From positions 186,001 to 250,000 of the forward strand of contig JAVYIG010001831.1 of NCBI GenBank assembly GCA_035222895.1: a stretch of 64,000 nucleotides of DNA. Reading direction: 5' to 3'. The position numbers and the translations under genes were made by a program. Positions 35,047 to 45,600 of the stretch are shown here, piece after piece; position 1 is the first letter of the stretch, and each line of letters starts with the position of its first letter. A model generated the notes under the pieces. The model worked only from the letters and a program-made list of their open reading frames with translations. It ran no database searches and was not told the origin of the DNA. This DNA is from Strongylocentrotus droebachiensis. Taxonomy: Eukaryota; Echinodermata; Echinoidea; Camarodonta; Strongylocentrotidae.

Positions 35047-36757
35047 AGTGTCTTAACTATTGATAGGGCTACGCTGTTGAAATAACACGAAATAAATAAA
35101 ATATAAAAAAAAAAACGCGCAAGCTCGGTTCCCTCCGCGTGCAGCGTTCGCCTTTCGATTGTAGACTCATTTATTGAGTTCGGCTAGAAACCGATTCATC
35201 ATACTTGTGCACGTCTGAACAACCGACTCGCAACCAGCTAGGCATCCGAATCGACCCAACCTCAGAAAAATATGAATGGTTCCATAATCCCTCAGTTATA
35301 TCAAAACACCATTACATTTTCATCCCTCTTTTTTAAAAAACTTGATGTTCTTTGGCACCTCTTCTCCTTAGTTCTACTTCAAATTTTCTTCTTCCTCCTC
35401 CTCCTCTTATTATTCCATTCCCTTCTCTTCTCCTTCTTCTCGTTTTCCATTTTATTATTTTTCTTCTTCGAATTGGTTTTCGCATTACTCAGTTTGGTAT
35501 TTATCTCTACAAAATCCCACAGGCGTATGGGCTGATGCCGCAGCACTCACTCCAAAACTTTCCTTGAAAAATAATTTCAGCTCCACATCTTGAAAGCATC
35601 AGATTCATGAGCAAAAAATCTTCGATCATCTGGAAGTCACGTTCGTATTCTAGCTAGCCGATGATGTTGGATTCATATCGCGGAAGATGACATTATTTTG
35701 GTATGAGAAACTCGGTCAAGGTCACGTGATTGCTTTGGGGAATAGACACGTGACGAGGGATACGCGGAGGACCGCTAAGAAACTCCACGACCTTGCTTCA
35801 AGGCTAGCATTCTTTCATTTCTACTTTCTCTTTCAAAAGATATTGTGATGTTTTCTTGAATATGGTTGTTGTTGTTGATGTTGTTGTGAGCTCACGTATT
35901 TGTTGGTTCACTTGTCTAGACCTTATCTTATCATTGGTCTTTGCATTTCGTAATTTTACTTCCCGAGACTAACCTTTTCTCAGAATAACTAAGATTGTTG
36001 TTTCAATATCGCATTATAGGATACAAGTTCCTTGAAAACATTACTGATAAATAAAGAGAAAGAAGGAAAGCTCAGACAAGGATAAGCAAATCCAGTTGAA
36101 TGGGGGGGGGGGGGGTGATTAACCCCACCCCTCTTCCGGTTAAAAGACCTGGTGAAAATAGTAAACCTGGAAAGTTGGTCTGCCCATAGATTCGCAAACA
36201 CGGCGACAGAAGAATTTCTTTAGCCCTTTCTTTAGCAATTTTTGTTTTTGCTATCACCTAACTGAAACTAAAATCTAAACATTTTCGTCTTTCTCCCCAT
36301 ATAACATTTATCGTTACCTTATTGATTTTTTTTATTTTGCACCTGTAAATGACAAAAATAATTATTTTGAAATATCTAATATTTGCGAAAGGACTCAATC
36401 TATCTGTTTAAATATTATTATTCTTGACAATTGTTTATAGATTTATGAAGCACTCCAGTTTCAATAATTATACATTGTCTACTTCCTAGGTAGACGAAGT
36501 TTTAGATAGATATGCATGCAGGGGGTGTCAGCTCTTGAAGGAGGGGTTGTTGCTACCTCCCAATAATTTGAAATTACTTGGGTATACAAATAATAGTACG
36601 CCCCCCCCACCCTGAAGATAGATCGACGCCCCAGGATACATGTAAATGTATGAAGACTATCTGAACTGAAACCAGGGTTTCGACACCCTCATCAACATCG
36701 TTATCATCGTCGATATCATCTTTATCATCATCATCATCGCATTATCTACTTATCGGT
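35047..36757. other. Non-coding stretch with E-boxes
   Basis: Two CACGTG motifs lie 25 bp apart (GGTCACGTGATT near 35722 and ACACGTGACG near 35747). A pyrimidine-rich patch at 35380-35470 makes artefactual open frames. Nothing else is recognised. Confidence 0.35.
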
Positions 36758-36759
36758 GA

Positions 36760-37038
36760 CATGCCCTCTTTGTTGAAGTAAGACGTCACAAGACTGTAGT
36801 CAAGATCATAGACTACCGTTTATATCCCATCCCCTATCATGTTCATGTCCTAATTCTGATGCGGGTAGATAATCGTTTAATTCAAAACTGGGGTAAGAAA
36901 ATTGAGAAGAGTGGGATCCCTTTTACTGTCCTTCACTTGACCGTGCCCCGGTGGCCGAATAATGAATTTGATGAGAGACGGGTTCGGCAATTGGGACAGT
37001 CTGTTCGCCGGGTTAAAGGCCTAGTCCCACCTAAGTGA
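36760..37038 (+). CDS. Exon-like open frame, product unknown
   Basis: A 92-codon open frame without repeat composition. It contains a hydrophobic strand-like segment (YHVHVLILM), then NWGKKIEKSGIPFTVLHL, then a basic, Arg-rich end (NEFDERRVRQLGQSVRR). The mix of buried-strand and charged-helix segments looks like folded protein rather than chance. A plausible acceptor (GATCATAG) ends at 36810. The last codons and stop lie inside the MITE that starts at 37014, so the original exon may have continued past the insertion point. I do not recognise the family. It could be an exon of a host gene, an exon broken by the MITE, or a chance frame. Confidence 0.3.
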   Translation, partial: HALFVEVRRHKTVVKIIDYRLYPIPYHVHVLILMRVDNRLIQNWGKKIEKSGIPFTVLHLTVPRWPNNEFDERRVRQLGQSVRRVKGLVPPK

Positions 37039-37451
37039 ACATGATAATGGTAAATATAATCACGACTAAAGGTGGCCATACTTTTCGAAATTTCCGAGCA
37101 AAAATGTAAGCTGTTGAATAATCCGAACTGAATCATTGTGACTGTGACATTGTGACAGTCAGTTCAAGGTGTCATGGCACCCTCTAAAGTTGTGTCAAAA
37201 ATATTTGTTGGGGGTCTATTTTGTATTTCGTTGTTTTTGGAGAGCGTTCGTATAAGCACTGGGTGAAATGGAAAAAAATAAAAATAAAACCACCGAAAGA
37301 TAGCATTTCTGAAACACTACTCAATTGCTTTTATATTTTATCTTGGCTTTCCAAACACTTTTGATGGATATTTCACAGAGAGCACAAGAAATATAAGAGA
37401 TACCTTTAAAGTGTACTTACATCTATCAATCTAGACGGGACTAGGCCTTTA
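37014..37451. mobile_element. MITE with 15-bp inverted ends, 438 bp
   Basis: TAAAGGCCTAGTCCC at the left is exactly complemented by GGGACTAGGCCTTTA at the right. The left flank gives TTAA and the right gives TTAC, so a TTAA duplication with one change is likely, as in the piggyBac superfamily. The interior has no coding sequence. Confidence 0.75.
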
Positions 37452-37756
37452 CCCTGACGATGGTATACACTTCATAATCTTCTTTTTTCTTCTTTGACGG
37501 GGTTTAATTTCCATGGTATTGAAACCGTAACGAATTTGTATCACATGTCCAGGGATTCAGTAGCTATAGGCCTAGTGGCGAGACGGCTATTTAAATGAGA
37601 CCTGAGTGATTTGATTTTCAGTTCATTTTTAGAGAAGGTCGGGTCAAAGGTTATTGTCATCCTAGATGTTTTAGTTGAAGGATGTAACCTGGTATCGTGA
37701 GCCTTTATAACTGGATGATCCAGGACCTTGGAAAAGTATACGCCCAGAATATCGAA

Positions 37757-38030
37757 CAGTATCTAGCAACAGTGGCAGCAGCAGTAGCAGCAGCAACAAC
37801 AGCAGCTTCAGCAACATTGGCAAAAGCAGCAGGGGTGGCAGCAGGAACAGCCATAGCAGCAACAGCAACAGCAATAGCAGAAGCAGGCAGCAGCAGCGGT
37901 GACAGCAGCAACAACAATTAAACAACAGAAGCAACAACAGCAAGAGCAACAGTGGGAGCAACAAAAAGAAAAACAACAACAGTACCACCACTAGCCACAA
38001 CAGCAACAACAGTAGCAACAACCATCCAGG
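37757..38030. repeat. Imperfect (CAG)n/(CAA)n repeat
   Basis: A run of CAG and CAA triplets with ACA and AGC shifts. Poly-Ala and poly-Leu frames arise on the two strands. A coding role (polyglutamine) cannot be excluded but no flanking exon signal was seen. Confidence 0.8.
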
Positions 38031-38825
38031 TTCACACAATTTTTCAGAACTTTGGTATTTGCCGAGGAAGGGGGGATTCGCGGATTACAATGATTTGTCA
38101 GGGGTAGGTGTCAACGTCGACTTGGGAGACGCAGTTGCTGTCATATGAAATAATTGAAAGGCACTACGACATTATGATGCCCCTTTTTATCAGTTTTTCT
38201 GAGAAATTCAAGTGAAATTCACCCTGTACCTTCCAGTGAAGTGCGGGCATGCAAAAGTGCCCCTTTGCCCCCTTGATGTGCCCTCCTGCTTTCCAATAAA
38301 AATGTCATCCCACGTGCAACTATCAGGTATCAACTATCAGGAAACATCCCCCCACATTCACAAATATTAAATCAATCATTTTACCATCAGACCTCATGTG
38401 TTCCTTTTCGGAAATATGAAATTTATTTGCACGCCATTTTCTAACTTCTGGTCATAAACTTCATGCCTTTATAAAGACACCAACGCTTTTATTATTCCTA
38501 TTATTACCTTTGATAACGGGTATTTCTTCTATTTCCCTGTCTTGAATTTTGAGAGGAGAAAGGATGCGCTTTTTTACAGCGATTTATTGGCAACTCCGTA
38601 TCAATTTCCGACCAATAAATTGTTTGAACCTGTGGGGAATACTCTTGCAATTGAGCGTGAAAGAGAATCATCTTCATAGCGCAATACCAAATATAGTTAT
38701 TACTGTAAACAAGGCAATGAGAAAAGGGAGGGGTAAGAAAAAGAAAAGTTCCCTTTCCTTTCATTGTCGGCATCTGTATGTTTAAATAATTTTTTTTAAT
38801 GTACAACGATTAAACTAAGTCATGG
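38031..38825. other. Non-coding stretch, nothing recognised
   Basis: AT-rich sequence. Two overlapping open frames on opposite strands near 38504-38806 carry no motif. Confidence 0.35.
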
Positions 38826-38829
38826 TGAT

Positions 38830-38920
38830 AAGAGAGAGGGGAGAGAGGAGGGAAAGAGAGAGGGAGAGAGAGCTGTGGGAGAGACAAGGAGAGACAGGGA
38901 GGGAGGGAGGGACAGATGTT

Positions 38921-38956
<36 letters not shown>

Positions 38957-39090
38957 GAGAGATGTATGAGAGAAAGGGAGGGAGAGAAAGGGAGGGAGGG
39001 AGAGAGAGTTGTTAAAGAGAGAGAGAGAGATGTTAAAGAGAGAGAGAGATGTTAAAGAGAGAGAAAGAGAAAGAGAGAGAGAGAGAGAGA

Positions 39091-39135
<45 letters not shown>

Positions 39136-39147
39136 GGGGGAGGGAGG
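38830..39147. repeat. (GA)n tract ending in a G run
   Basis: GA-rich sequence with four GTTAAAGAGAGA spacers at 38910-39060, ending in about 16 G residues at 39125-39140. Confidence 0.9.
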
Positions 39148-39299
39148 GAAAGAGAACGAGGGAGGACAAAGAGTAAGAGTAACTAAAATCTATGATCTAT
39201 TTCTGTGTTCATAAACATCTTGTTATAATGTCATAATTCCTCAGATGTCAAGTTATGGACTAAAGTTTCGATCGTATAACACGTATAATCGTATAATCC

Positions 39300-39301
39300 C
39301 T

Positions 39302-39342
<41 letters not shown>

Positions 39343-39366
39343 TCTCTCTCTCTCTCTCTCTCTTTT
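39300..39366. repeat. C run joined to (CT)n
   Basis: CCCTCCCCCCC followed by about 50 bp of CT and TTTCTC. It is the mirror arrangement of the GA-G tracts. Confidence 0.9.
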
Positions 39367-39469
39367 TTTTATCCCTTTATTTTATATCCCTTTATTTTAT
39401 ATTACTTCTTTTTGTTTTCTTTCTTCAAAATGTATTTACTGTTGTTCATATAATGTATTTATGTTCTGT

Positions 39470-39608
39470 TTTGTTTATGTAATTGTTCCGGACCCCACGG
39501 AAGACCAGCTTTCCCATGTCGGGTTAGCTGAATGTGGGCTATCCATCGTATTTTATGCATTTTTACTATGTTTTTTATACGAAAATAAATACTACTACTA
39601 CTACTACA
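39470..39608 (+). mobile_element. Non-LTR retroelement 3' end with (ACT)n tail
   Basis: GGAAGACCAGCTTTCCCATG, then GGTTAGCTGAATGTGGGCTATCC, then a T-rich stretch, and finally ACGAAAATAAATACTACTAC. Gene-free 3' untranslated sequence ending in an AATAAATA word plus triplet tail is typical of truncated LINE copies. Its upstream limit is uncertain. Confidence 0.55.
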
Positions 39609-39685
39609 TGGAGGATCTTCAAAGTTTTCTTACAAGTCTCTCCCGGAATGAAGTGTCTCCCTTGTTTTCAAGGACAGACGTCATC

Positions 39686-40070
39686 TTAAAGGGATCCGGT
39701 AACTTTGTCTCAGATTCTAAAATAAAATTCTGGATTTAGCTCATGATGCAATGATAATTATAAACCTTTAGGTCAGTCAGGAACCCCATAACTTTTACAA
39801 GCCGATCGCCTGTCTGATTATCAAGATATTTATGATTGGAATTACAAATTTTGAAAACCGTTCGCCTGACGGTTTTCATAACACTACGGTCTATTGGGGA
39901 AAACGAGTATGGTAAAACCGATCACACAAAGATTTTTACTTTTTTGAGGCACTTCTTGATCATTTTGAAGCGCAATTTTTTTAGGGCTTCAATATTACAC
40001 CATATCACAGACACTGATAACACGTAGGGCCGTGTATCTCAGATTTAACATTGTTAAACGATCCCTTTAA
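39686..40070. mobile_element. TTAA-flanked MITE, 385 bp, copy 2
   Basis: Bounded by TTAA at 39686 and 40067, with ends AGGGATCCGGTAAC and GATCCCT. It aligns without gaps to copy 1 at 16641-17025, with about nine base differences. Confidence 0.85.
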
Positions 40071-40328
40071 AGATGGATTAATCTTAACCTGAACTTCAAC
40101 CGCACTTTGTAATCAATGGAATCGCATGCGGCCGGTGGCCCTGGTTCAACATTTGTAGATGTAGTATATTCGATTATTGCTTGCAGCTAGATGTCAAGAT
40201 CTGTAAATGATATTTTCCTTCTTTGATAACATATTTTCAGAAAATGTGTATTCGTATGTGGACTAAAGGAAAAGGTATTGCCCCTAACAGATGTTCATTT
40301 ATTCATTCATTTATTCTTTCCTTCTTAG

Positions 40329-40423
40329 GATGGAATACCTTAACAGCCGAAGCGGTCAGACTGAGTGTTGGAATCGGAAAACCACAGAGATTGGATCCTG
40401 ATCAGATAATGGCTGGGAAGTAG
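40329..40423 (+). CDS. Exon-like segment, possible C-terminal exon, product unknown
   Basis: A pyrimidine tract (TTCTTTCCTTCTTAG) ends at 40328 as a good splice acceptor. The open stretch that follows reads WNTLTAEAVRLSVGIGK, then PQRLDPDQIMAGK, then a TAG stop. The amino-acid composition is balanced and not from a simple repeat. It might be a terminal exon, or an internal exon using the weak donor AA-GTAGTC just before the stop. It lies 260 bp after MITE copy 2. The family is not recognised. Direction and context fit with the exon-like segments at 41.6-43.3 kb, but phases do not join simply. Confidence 0.3.
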
Positions 40424-41036
40424 TCTAGCGCCCTCAATGATAAATAGGGCATCGCTCTTCAATTTTATGTTCAACCTTATGACACTGAGCTACCAGAAAT
40501 GCATTCTCGTTTGCCCTCATTATCATTCTTGTTATTAAACCATCGCCACGTTTATTTTATTTTCGCAGGGGGGGGGGGGGTTACATGTATTACTATTTGA
40601 CATATAAGTTGTTCAAATCGTCATTGAACAAAACAAAACACAATAGAACAATTGAGAAACAGCACTACCCTATTTCTGTAAAGCATTTTGGAAGTACAAC
40701 ATTTCCCCTCCCTCCTTTCTGATTGGGGTCATCTGAAGGTCGATGCATGATGTACATAACATGATTACTTGAAACATATCGCTGCAGGGGCTTTTAGCTA
40801 TTTGCGAATGTTTTAACAAACGCCACACTCTCAAAAATAAAGTAATCATATTCAACTCAACGATGTCAAAGATTTGATCGGCTTGGGCGGAAAGGTCATA
40901 AATTAACAGAATAATATCAATTTATCATCATACTCATAACCTCGATGTTCGACATATTAGTCTGGAGATCATTTACTGATCAAATACAATTTAAGTATAC
41001 CTTGAACATGACGAGACTCCAGGTAGTCATTCCCCC

Positions 41037-41067
41037 CTCTCTCTCTTTCTCCCCCTCTCTCTCTTTA

Positions 41068-41098
<31 letters not shown>

Positions 41099-41345
41099 CA
41101 CACACTCTCTCTCTCTTCTCTTCTCTTTCTCTTTTCTGTTTCTACTCTTTAGCCCTCTCTCTCCCTGTTTCCTCTCTTTTTGTTCTTCTCTCTGTATTCT
41201 CCTCTTTATCTTCACTGTCTCCGTCTCTCTGCCCATTACTCTCTATCTGTCTGTCTCTATCTCTTTTTCTCTCCCACCCCTCTCTTAATATATTCCCTTT
41301 TATCTTTCTTCTTCTCTCTTCTCTCTCTCTCTCTCTCTGTCTATA
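41037..41345. repeat. CT-rich microsatellite tract
   Basis: (CT)n, CTTT and CACA mixtures with a short C-rich start. A second C-run plus (CT)n tract follows at 41539-41610. The 228-codon frame over this region is a product of composition. Confidence 0.85.
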
Positions 41346-41552
41346 TATGTCTCTCTGTCGAGGAATTGTACTTTATTACCCCTTTCTCTCCCTTTCCTTT
41401 CTCTTTCCCTCCTGCTTGTACACCAACTTTCCAACTCTAACCAAGACTTGTCTCGGGCGCCTCGAAATAGGTCCCGGGTACTTTGGTGTGAACATTCCAA
41501 ATCTACTCGATATCGCTTTTGAGCACCCCTACCCCTACTCCCCCCCCCCCCG

Positions 41553-41594
<42 letters not shown>

Positions 41595-41647
41595 TCTCTC
41601 TCTCTTTCCCTTTCCCGTGTTTCAACGTTAACCCATCCTTTAACAAG

Positions 41648-41810
41648 TCTCGGAATAACCTTCTGTACCGAGATTATGAAAAGGGCCGGAAATTGATACC
41701 ATGTTCAGGGGGAGAGTTTGAAGATAAACTGGCTAACTTGAAACAGGACGGTAACATTGAACGTAAACCAGGTCTGTTAGCTGTCGATATGTTATCCCAC
41801 GAGGATCACG
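41648..41810 (+). CDS. Exon-like segment, left half of a duplicated exon
   Basis: The open stretch reads SRNNLLYRDYEKGRKLIP, then GGEFEDKLANLKQDGNIERK, then PGLLAVDMLSHEDH. It is hydrophilic, charge-rich and free of repeats, so it looks like real protein. An acceptor-like AACAAG precedes it and GTATAT follows at 41811. The last 35 bases match sequence 491 bp downstream (42264-42300), where the frame continues as DNRMTMGDMIMNADARGG. Together they suggest one ancestral exon, now duplicated. In this copy the downstream half has lost its frame. The family is not recognised; no transmembrane segment is visible. Confidence 0.35.
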
Positions 41811-41924
41811 GTATATGACCATGGGTGACATGAGAATCATACCATGAATATATCGACGCCTTCGGCCGTTATGTTGGACGTGAATGAAGAGAGATAATTA
41901 TGGCAGTGAGAGACAGTTCAGGGG

Positions 41925-41971
41925 AAAGAGAGAGAGAGAGGGAGTGAGGGAGGGAAAGAAAGAAAGAGCGA

Positions 41972-42003
<32 letters not shown>

Positions 42004-42005
42004 AA
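41925..42005. repeat. (GA)n tract, first copy in duplication
   Basis: GA and GGGA units, followed at 42040-42260 by GAGGAGGAC and GATGATG-type codon-like repeats. Confidence 0.85.
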
Positions 42006-42296
42006 GCGGGTGTGGCGGGAGAGGGGCCTTGGGGCGGAACATAGATGATGAGGAGAAAGAGGAGGAGGACGACGACGACGATGGCGAGGACTACGATGAT
42101 AGGAAGAACGAGGAGGAGGATGGGGAAAGTGAGGAGGAGGGGGGGGGGGGAGATTGAAATGTGGAGAGAGATGGTGAAGTGGATGATGATGGTGGCTGTG
42201 GTGATGATAATGATAGTGGTGGTAATGATGACGATGATGATGAAGAGGGAGATGAGAATGATGTATGTTTGATGTCGATATGCTATTTCACTATAG

Positions 42297-42422
42297 GATA
42301 ACCGTATGACCATGGGTGACATGATAATGAACGCGGACGCTCGCGGTGGGGAACAGATGGACGCCCTCGGCAGGTATGTTAGACCATGGGTTCACGTGAA
42401 CGAAGACAAATATGAAACTTAG
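42297..42422 (+). CDS. Exon-like segment, right half of the duplicated exon
   Basis: After a plausible acceptor (ATTTCACTATAG ending 42296) the frame reads DNRMTMGDMIMNADARGG, EQMDALGRYVRPWVHVNED and a stop at 42420. A donor AG-GTATGT at 42374 is a good match to the consensus and would end the exon after ALGR. The upstream part of this copy, homologous to the intact left half at 41.7 kb, has lost its frame. Simple splicing from 41810 to 42297 gives a stop, so the pair may be a dying gene, or one whose real junctions I have missed. Confidence 0.35.
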   Translation, partial: DNRMTMGDMIMNADARGGEQMDALGRYVRPWVHVNEDKYET

Positions 42423-42427
42423 ACACA

Positions 42428-42450
42428 GTGGAAAGAAAGAAAGAGAGAGA

Positions 42451-42498
<48 letters not shown>

Positions 42499-42500
42499 GA
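42428..42500. repeat. (GA)n tract, second copy in duplication
   Basis: GAAAGAAAGA followed by (GA)n, in the same relative position as the tract at 41925. Confidence 0.85.
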
Positions 42501-43117
42501 GATGTTGATCATGAATATGGTGATGAGGAGGAGGAACAGAAGGATAGGGACAGAGACGAAGATGCAAGCAATTGCCATGTTAACGTGAATAAATGACCGC
42601 TGAAGATGATCGTCATAACTCCATCAACGACGACGTCCACGATGGTTAAATTGATACAAGTCATGAATGTTACGGAGATAATTATTTACGTTTCAAATGT
42701 GTTACCAAGATTTATCTTCTCGGGTCGAAAACAAAAACAGATTCATGACCTGGAAAGGATGCGACGGATTTTTGAGGGAAAAAAAGAAGGAAAAGCTATG
42801 AATGAAAACGCGAAAACACATACATGTAGATATTATGTTATAAAATAAACGCAGAAACGAAAAATGGAAATAAAATAAAAACATCGTGATGACGGTTTGG
42901 AATATAAATAAAGACTGGGGGAAGGGGGACATCGGGATGAAGAAGCTATTTTGGTGAGGACATCGATGAGGATAACGACGATGAAACTGAAGACACTTCT
43001 TATGAAGGACCCAACGCACCACTATGTCTTTACGCATGTCTATGTTACATTGAATAAATGACATTAGGCCCTACACTTTATACCGATTAAATAAAGACAT
43101 ATAAACTTCTCTTTTAG

Positions 43118-43282
43118 GTTTCTCTCACTGAAAATATCGATAGAGATGAGGAAGAGAGGATCAACCGGCCTTCACCTGTTGTCATCCGGTCCGACAAACC
43201 TCCGCCTTTTAAGACAAAGTTCGGGTTTCCAGATTTACATACATTTGTTAAACAGATTATCAATGCAGTTATGATTTTTTAA
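43118..43282 (+). CDS. Exon-like segment, possible terminal exon, product unknown
   Basis: A strong acceptor (AACTTCTCTTTTAG) ends at 43117. The frame reads VSLTENIDRDEEERINRPSP, VVIRSDKPPPFKTKFGF, PDLHTFVKQ and reaches TAA at 43280. The composition is acidic then Pro/Lys-rich, typical of a flexible protein tail. A second frame is also open, so phase is not certain. The good donor at 42374 leaves a phase that does not match this frame, so another exon probably lies between them, or the junction differs. The family is not recognised. Confidence 0.35.
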   Translation, partial: VSLTENIDRDEEERINRPSPVVIRSDKPPPFKTKFGFPDLHTFVKQIINAVMIF

Positions 43283-44836
43283 TCTTGTTTCTTATCATTC
43301 TTTCTGAATCAATGCAATCTCGCATAATAATATTGTAGGATGGCACAATATGAAATCAAAGTAATCCCGTTATATATAATTTTTGGTAGCGTCAACTATA
43401 TAGGAAATCAATCGAATGACTCGAGAAGAAAATAAAGTCACTTCGGCTGCACACTCAAACAATTTGGGCATAATGCTATTGCTATTTGTAAAAATGATCA
43501 ATCCACGGTCTCTTTTCCTGATATTAGGTTGAACAATATATAGTCCATATTGTTAGCTCCAAAACGTCCATAAAAGGGACGATAACAAGTTAAGACCCCT
43601 GGCCACAATGTAGATTTCGGTAGGTCCGAACTTAAAGCGGAGAGATCCCCTTATTTGAATTCATAGACACAATTTTTCAAAGTTATATAGCATGTAGTCA
43701 TTCAAAATACGAGTATGATTATATCACATCTCCATGATCAGATGATCAAACCAATATCTCTTCATCATGCCGATTGTTATAATAGCGGCCTAGCCACGGG
43801 GAACCTGAGGGCACATACCCCTTCAAATATTCGGTACCCCCACGAAAACTTTTGAAATACGTTACTATGATAATGCAATCCTTGGCAACACCGAATATTA
43901 GAAGTATTTTTGCTCAGTTTCTTCCTCACTACTTGACGTGGTAATAAATAAGCGTATAAAATAATAAAACTCAATCATTTGTTTCATGTGCCTCACACAA
44001 ATAGTGGCACCTTGTGGTCCCCAACTGACAAAACAAAATCTTAGCTTCACCGCTACCTGACTTTGTTGTACTGGCTAACTAATTTGTGGAGGGGTGATGC
44101 AGCCAGCATATACTTCGACCATGCTGTGCATTACTTGCATTATGCTCTAACATAACACCACAGGTGGGATGCCCCATACATAATGAATAAAGGAAGCATA
44201 AGGAAGCTTATGATTATGTTACTTCATGTTGACATTTTACTCAGGATTCCCATAACACAGGGTGGTTATCCCACCTCCCTCTCAGTACTGACTATTATAG
44301 TGAGCTTGAGATCAAATATGGACATCTTATAGTGAAGAAGTGTTAAACAAGATAACGGTATGCATTACACCCCAACGCCAAAAAAACACGTACTGTCAAG
44401 ACCCATTGGGTTAAGCGTATCCATGGCAACTTTTTGAAAAGGGGAGGGGGCAGCCAAGTAAATGCGCCGAAAATGGGAAAATATGATGTGCAAACAGGCT
44501 AACGGGGTCAACTTTTTTTTGGTTGCAATTTGTTGTCACCATCTATCAAAATGTATCGTTATTGTCAAGCTGAAATACAATATCTGAAATGTTGGAAATG
44601 AAATGAAATGAAATGGAACTGCCTATCCCACTTTCCATCCTACCCATCCCCTTGCCATCCTCCTTTCAGTCTTCGTTAACGTTTGCCCTCGCCCAATTTT
44701 CATTGCTCAATATTTTGCTTATCATCATCGACATATCATAAATACTCAACATACTCAACAACAAACATATTACATAAAAATATGAATTCAAATCGAAAAA
44801 ACATAATTTTTTAAACACACTTACCCGACATTCCAG
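43283..44836. other. AT-rich stretch, nothing recognised
   Basis: A short (GAAAT)n run lies at about 44592-44612. No supported frames or repeat ends were seen. Confidence 0.4.
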
Positions 44837-44907
44837 GGTCTTATAATCCAAGGGAATTGGACCGGTACGACTTAAAAACTCCTTCTCTCGATTAGTCTGC
44901 CTTACCG

Positions 44908-45201
44908 GTGAATGTGGGTGGAACTATGTGGAATCTGCAAAGCTTGCGTCAAACCTTACACTATAGCTCGATGGTGGAGCTGGAACAAGAGAGGAAATTA
45001 CTTGTCCCGCCCGACAATAATCCTAAATATAGGCCAAGCCTTCCTCTGAAACCACTTGGCCCAAATGAAGTGCAAGAAGATTGTATTTACAGACCCGAAC
45101 CAACTCTCCGAGGGCAGTCCTGCTTCCAATCTGTGCTCGGACGAAAACAAAGGAAACACAAAACGAAGTGGTTTTATCCGCAATCGATCATGCGTAGTTA
45201 A
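44908..45201 (+). CDS. Exon-like open frame, product unknown
   Basis: A 97-codon frame contains MVELEQERKLLVPPDNN, then PKYRPSLPLKPLGPNEVQED, then RKQRKHKTKWFYPQ. It is basic and Pro-rich with no repeat bias. Possible acceptors are CTCTCGATTAG (44896) and ACACTATAG (44964). A second frame (45056-45262, containing KKIVFTDPNQLSEGSP) overlaps it and is also plausible, and I cannot decide between them. A further acceptor-like CATTCCAG at 44837 leads into SYNPRELDRYDLKTPSLD before a stop. The locus may therefore hold parts of one or two exons of an unrecognised gene. Confidence 0.25.
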   Translation: MNVGGTMWNLQSLRQTLHYSSMVELEQERKLLVPPDNNPKYRPSLPLKPLGPNEVQEDCIYRPEPTLRGQSCFQSVLGRKQRKHKTKWFYPQSIMRS

Positions 45202-45221
45202 TGCCACCCTGAACATTTTGA

Positions 45222-45600
45222 CGAGTTCTTGGTTTACAAAAGTTTTGCACGAAAGTTCTTAAAGACAAACTCTGATTTATATCCCCCAAACTAGAATGGC
45301 GACCGGGATTATGATGACTCCAAATAATTGTCATGAAAATATCATTGTAGTGTTTAGTGTCCTAGAATTGTCAATTCTGTCATGATTAGTTTACAATCCA
45401 TCCTGAGATTTTTAATAATTTATTTTTCTATTTATTCATACTTCTGTCTTTCTATTTCGAGTTCTCTATCTATGAGAATTTGGCACGAAAGTTTTGAAAG
45501 TAAAACTGATTTACCTCCTCAAAAATAGGATGGCGACAAGGATTGTGATTACTTCAAATGATCACTGTTTATTGTTCCAGATTTGTCAATTCTGCACGGA
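45222..45600. repeat. Diverged local duplication, about 240-bp offset
   Basis: GCACGAAAGTT, then AAACT(C)TGATTTA, then ATGGCGAC.GGGATT, then a TTGTCAATTCTG end recur at about 45248-45380 and 45484-45597. Confidence 0.6.

Larger units (their letters stand above)
41781..42500. repeat. Tandem duplication carrying an exon-like segment
   Basis: TGTCGATATG at 41782 and 42273, CATGGGTGACATGA at 41820 and 42311, and ACGTGAA(T/C)GAAGA at 41878 and 42394 show two diverged copies about 491-516 bp apart. In both, a GA-rich microsatellite and then a GATGAGGAGGA-rich stretch follow. Confidence 0.7.

Noticed and set aside
36520-36612. CAGGGGGTG ... CCACCCTG as a small hAT element
   Set aside because: The flanking 8 bases do not match and the inverted similarity stops after a few bases.
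40945-41631. 228-codon + strand frame
   Set aside because: Most of it is a Ser/Leu translation of CT microsatellites. Only the short non-repeat islands could be coding, and the one near 41450-41520 has no clear splice sites.
42600-42850. 80-codon frame with an HDLERMRRIFEGKKEGK segment as a further exon
   Set aside because: No pyrimidine tract or good acceptor precedes it, and the composition follows from local A-richness.
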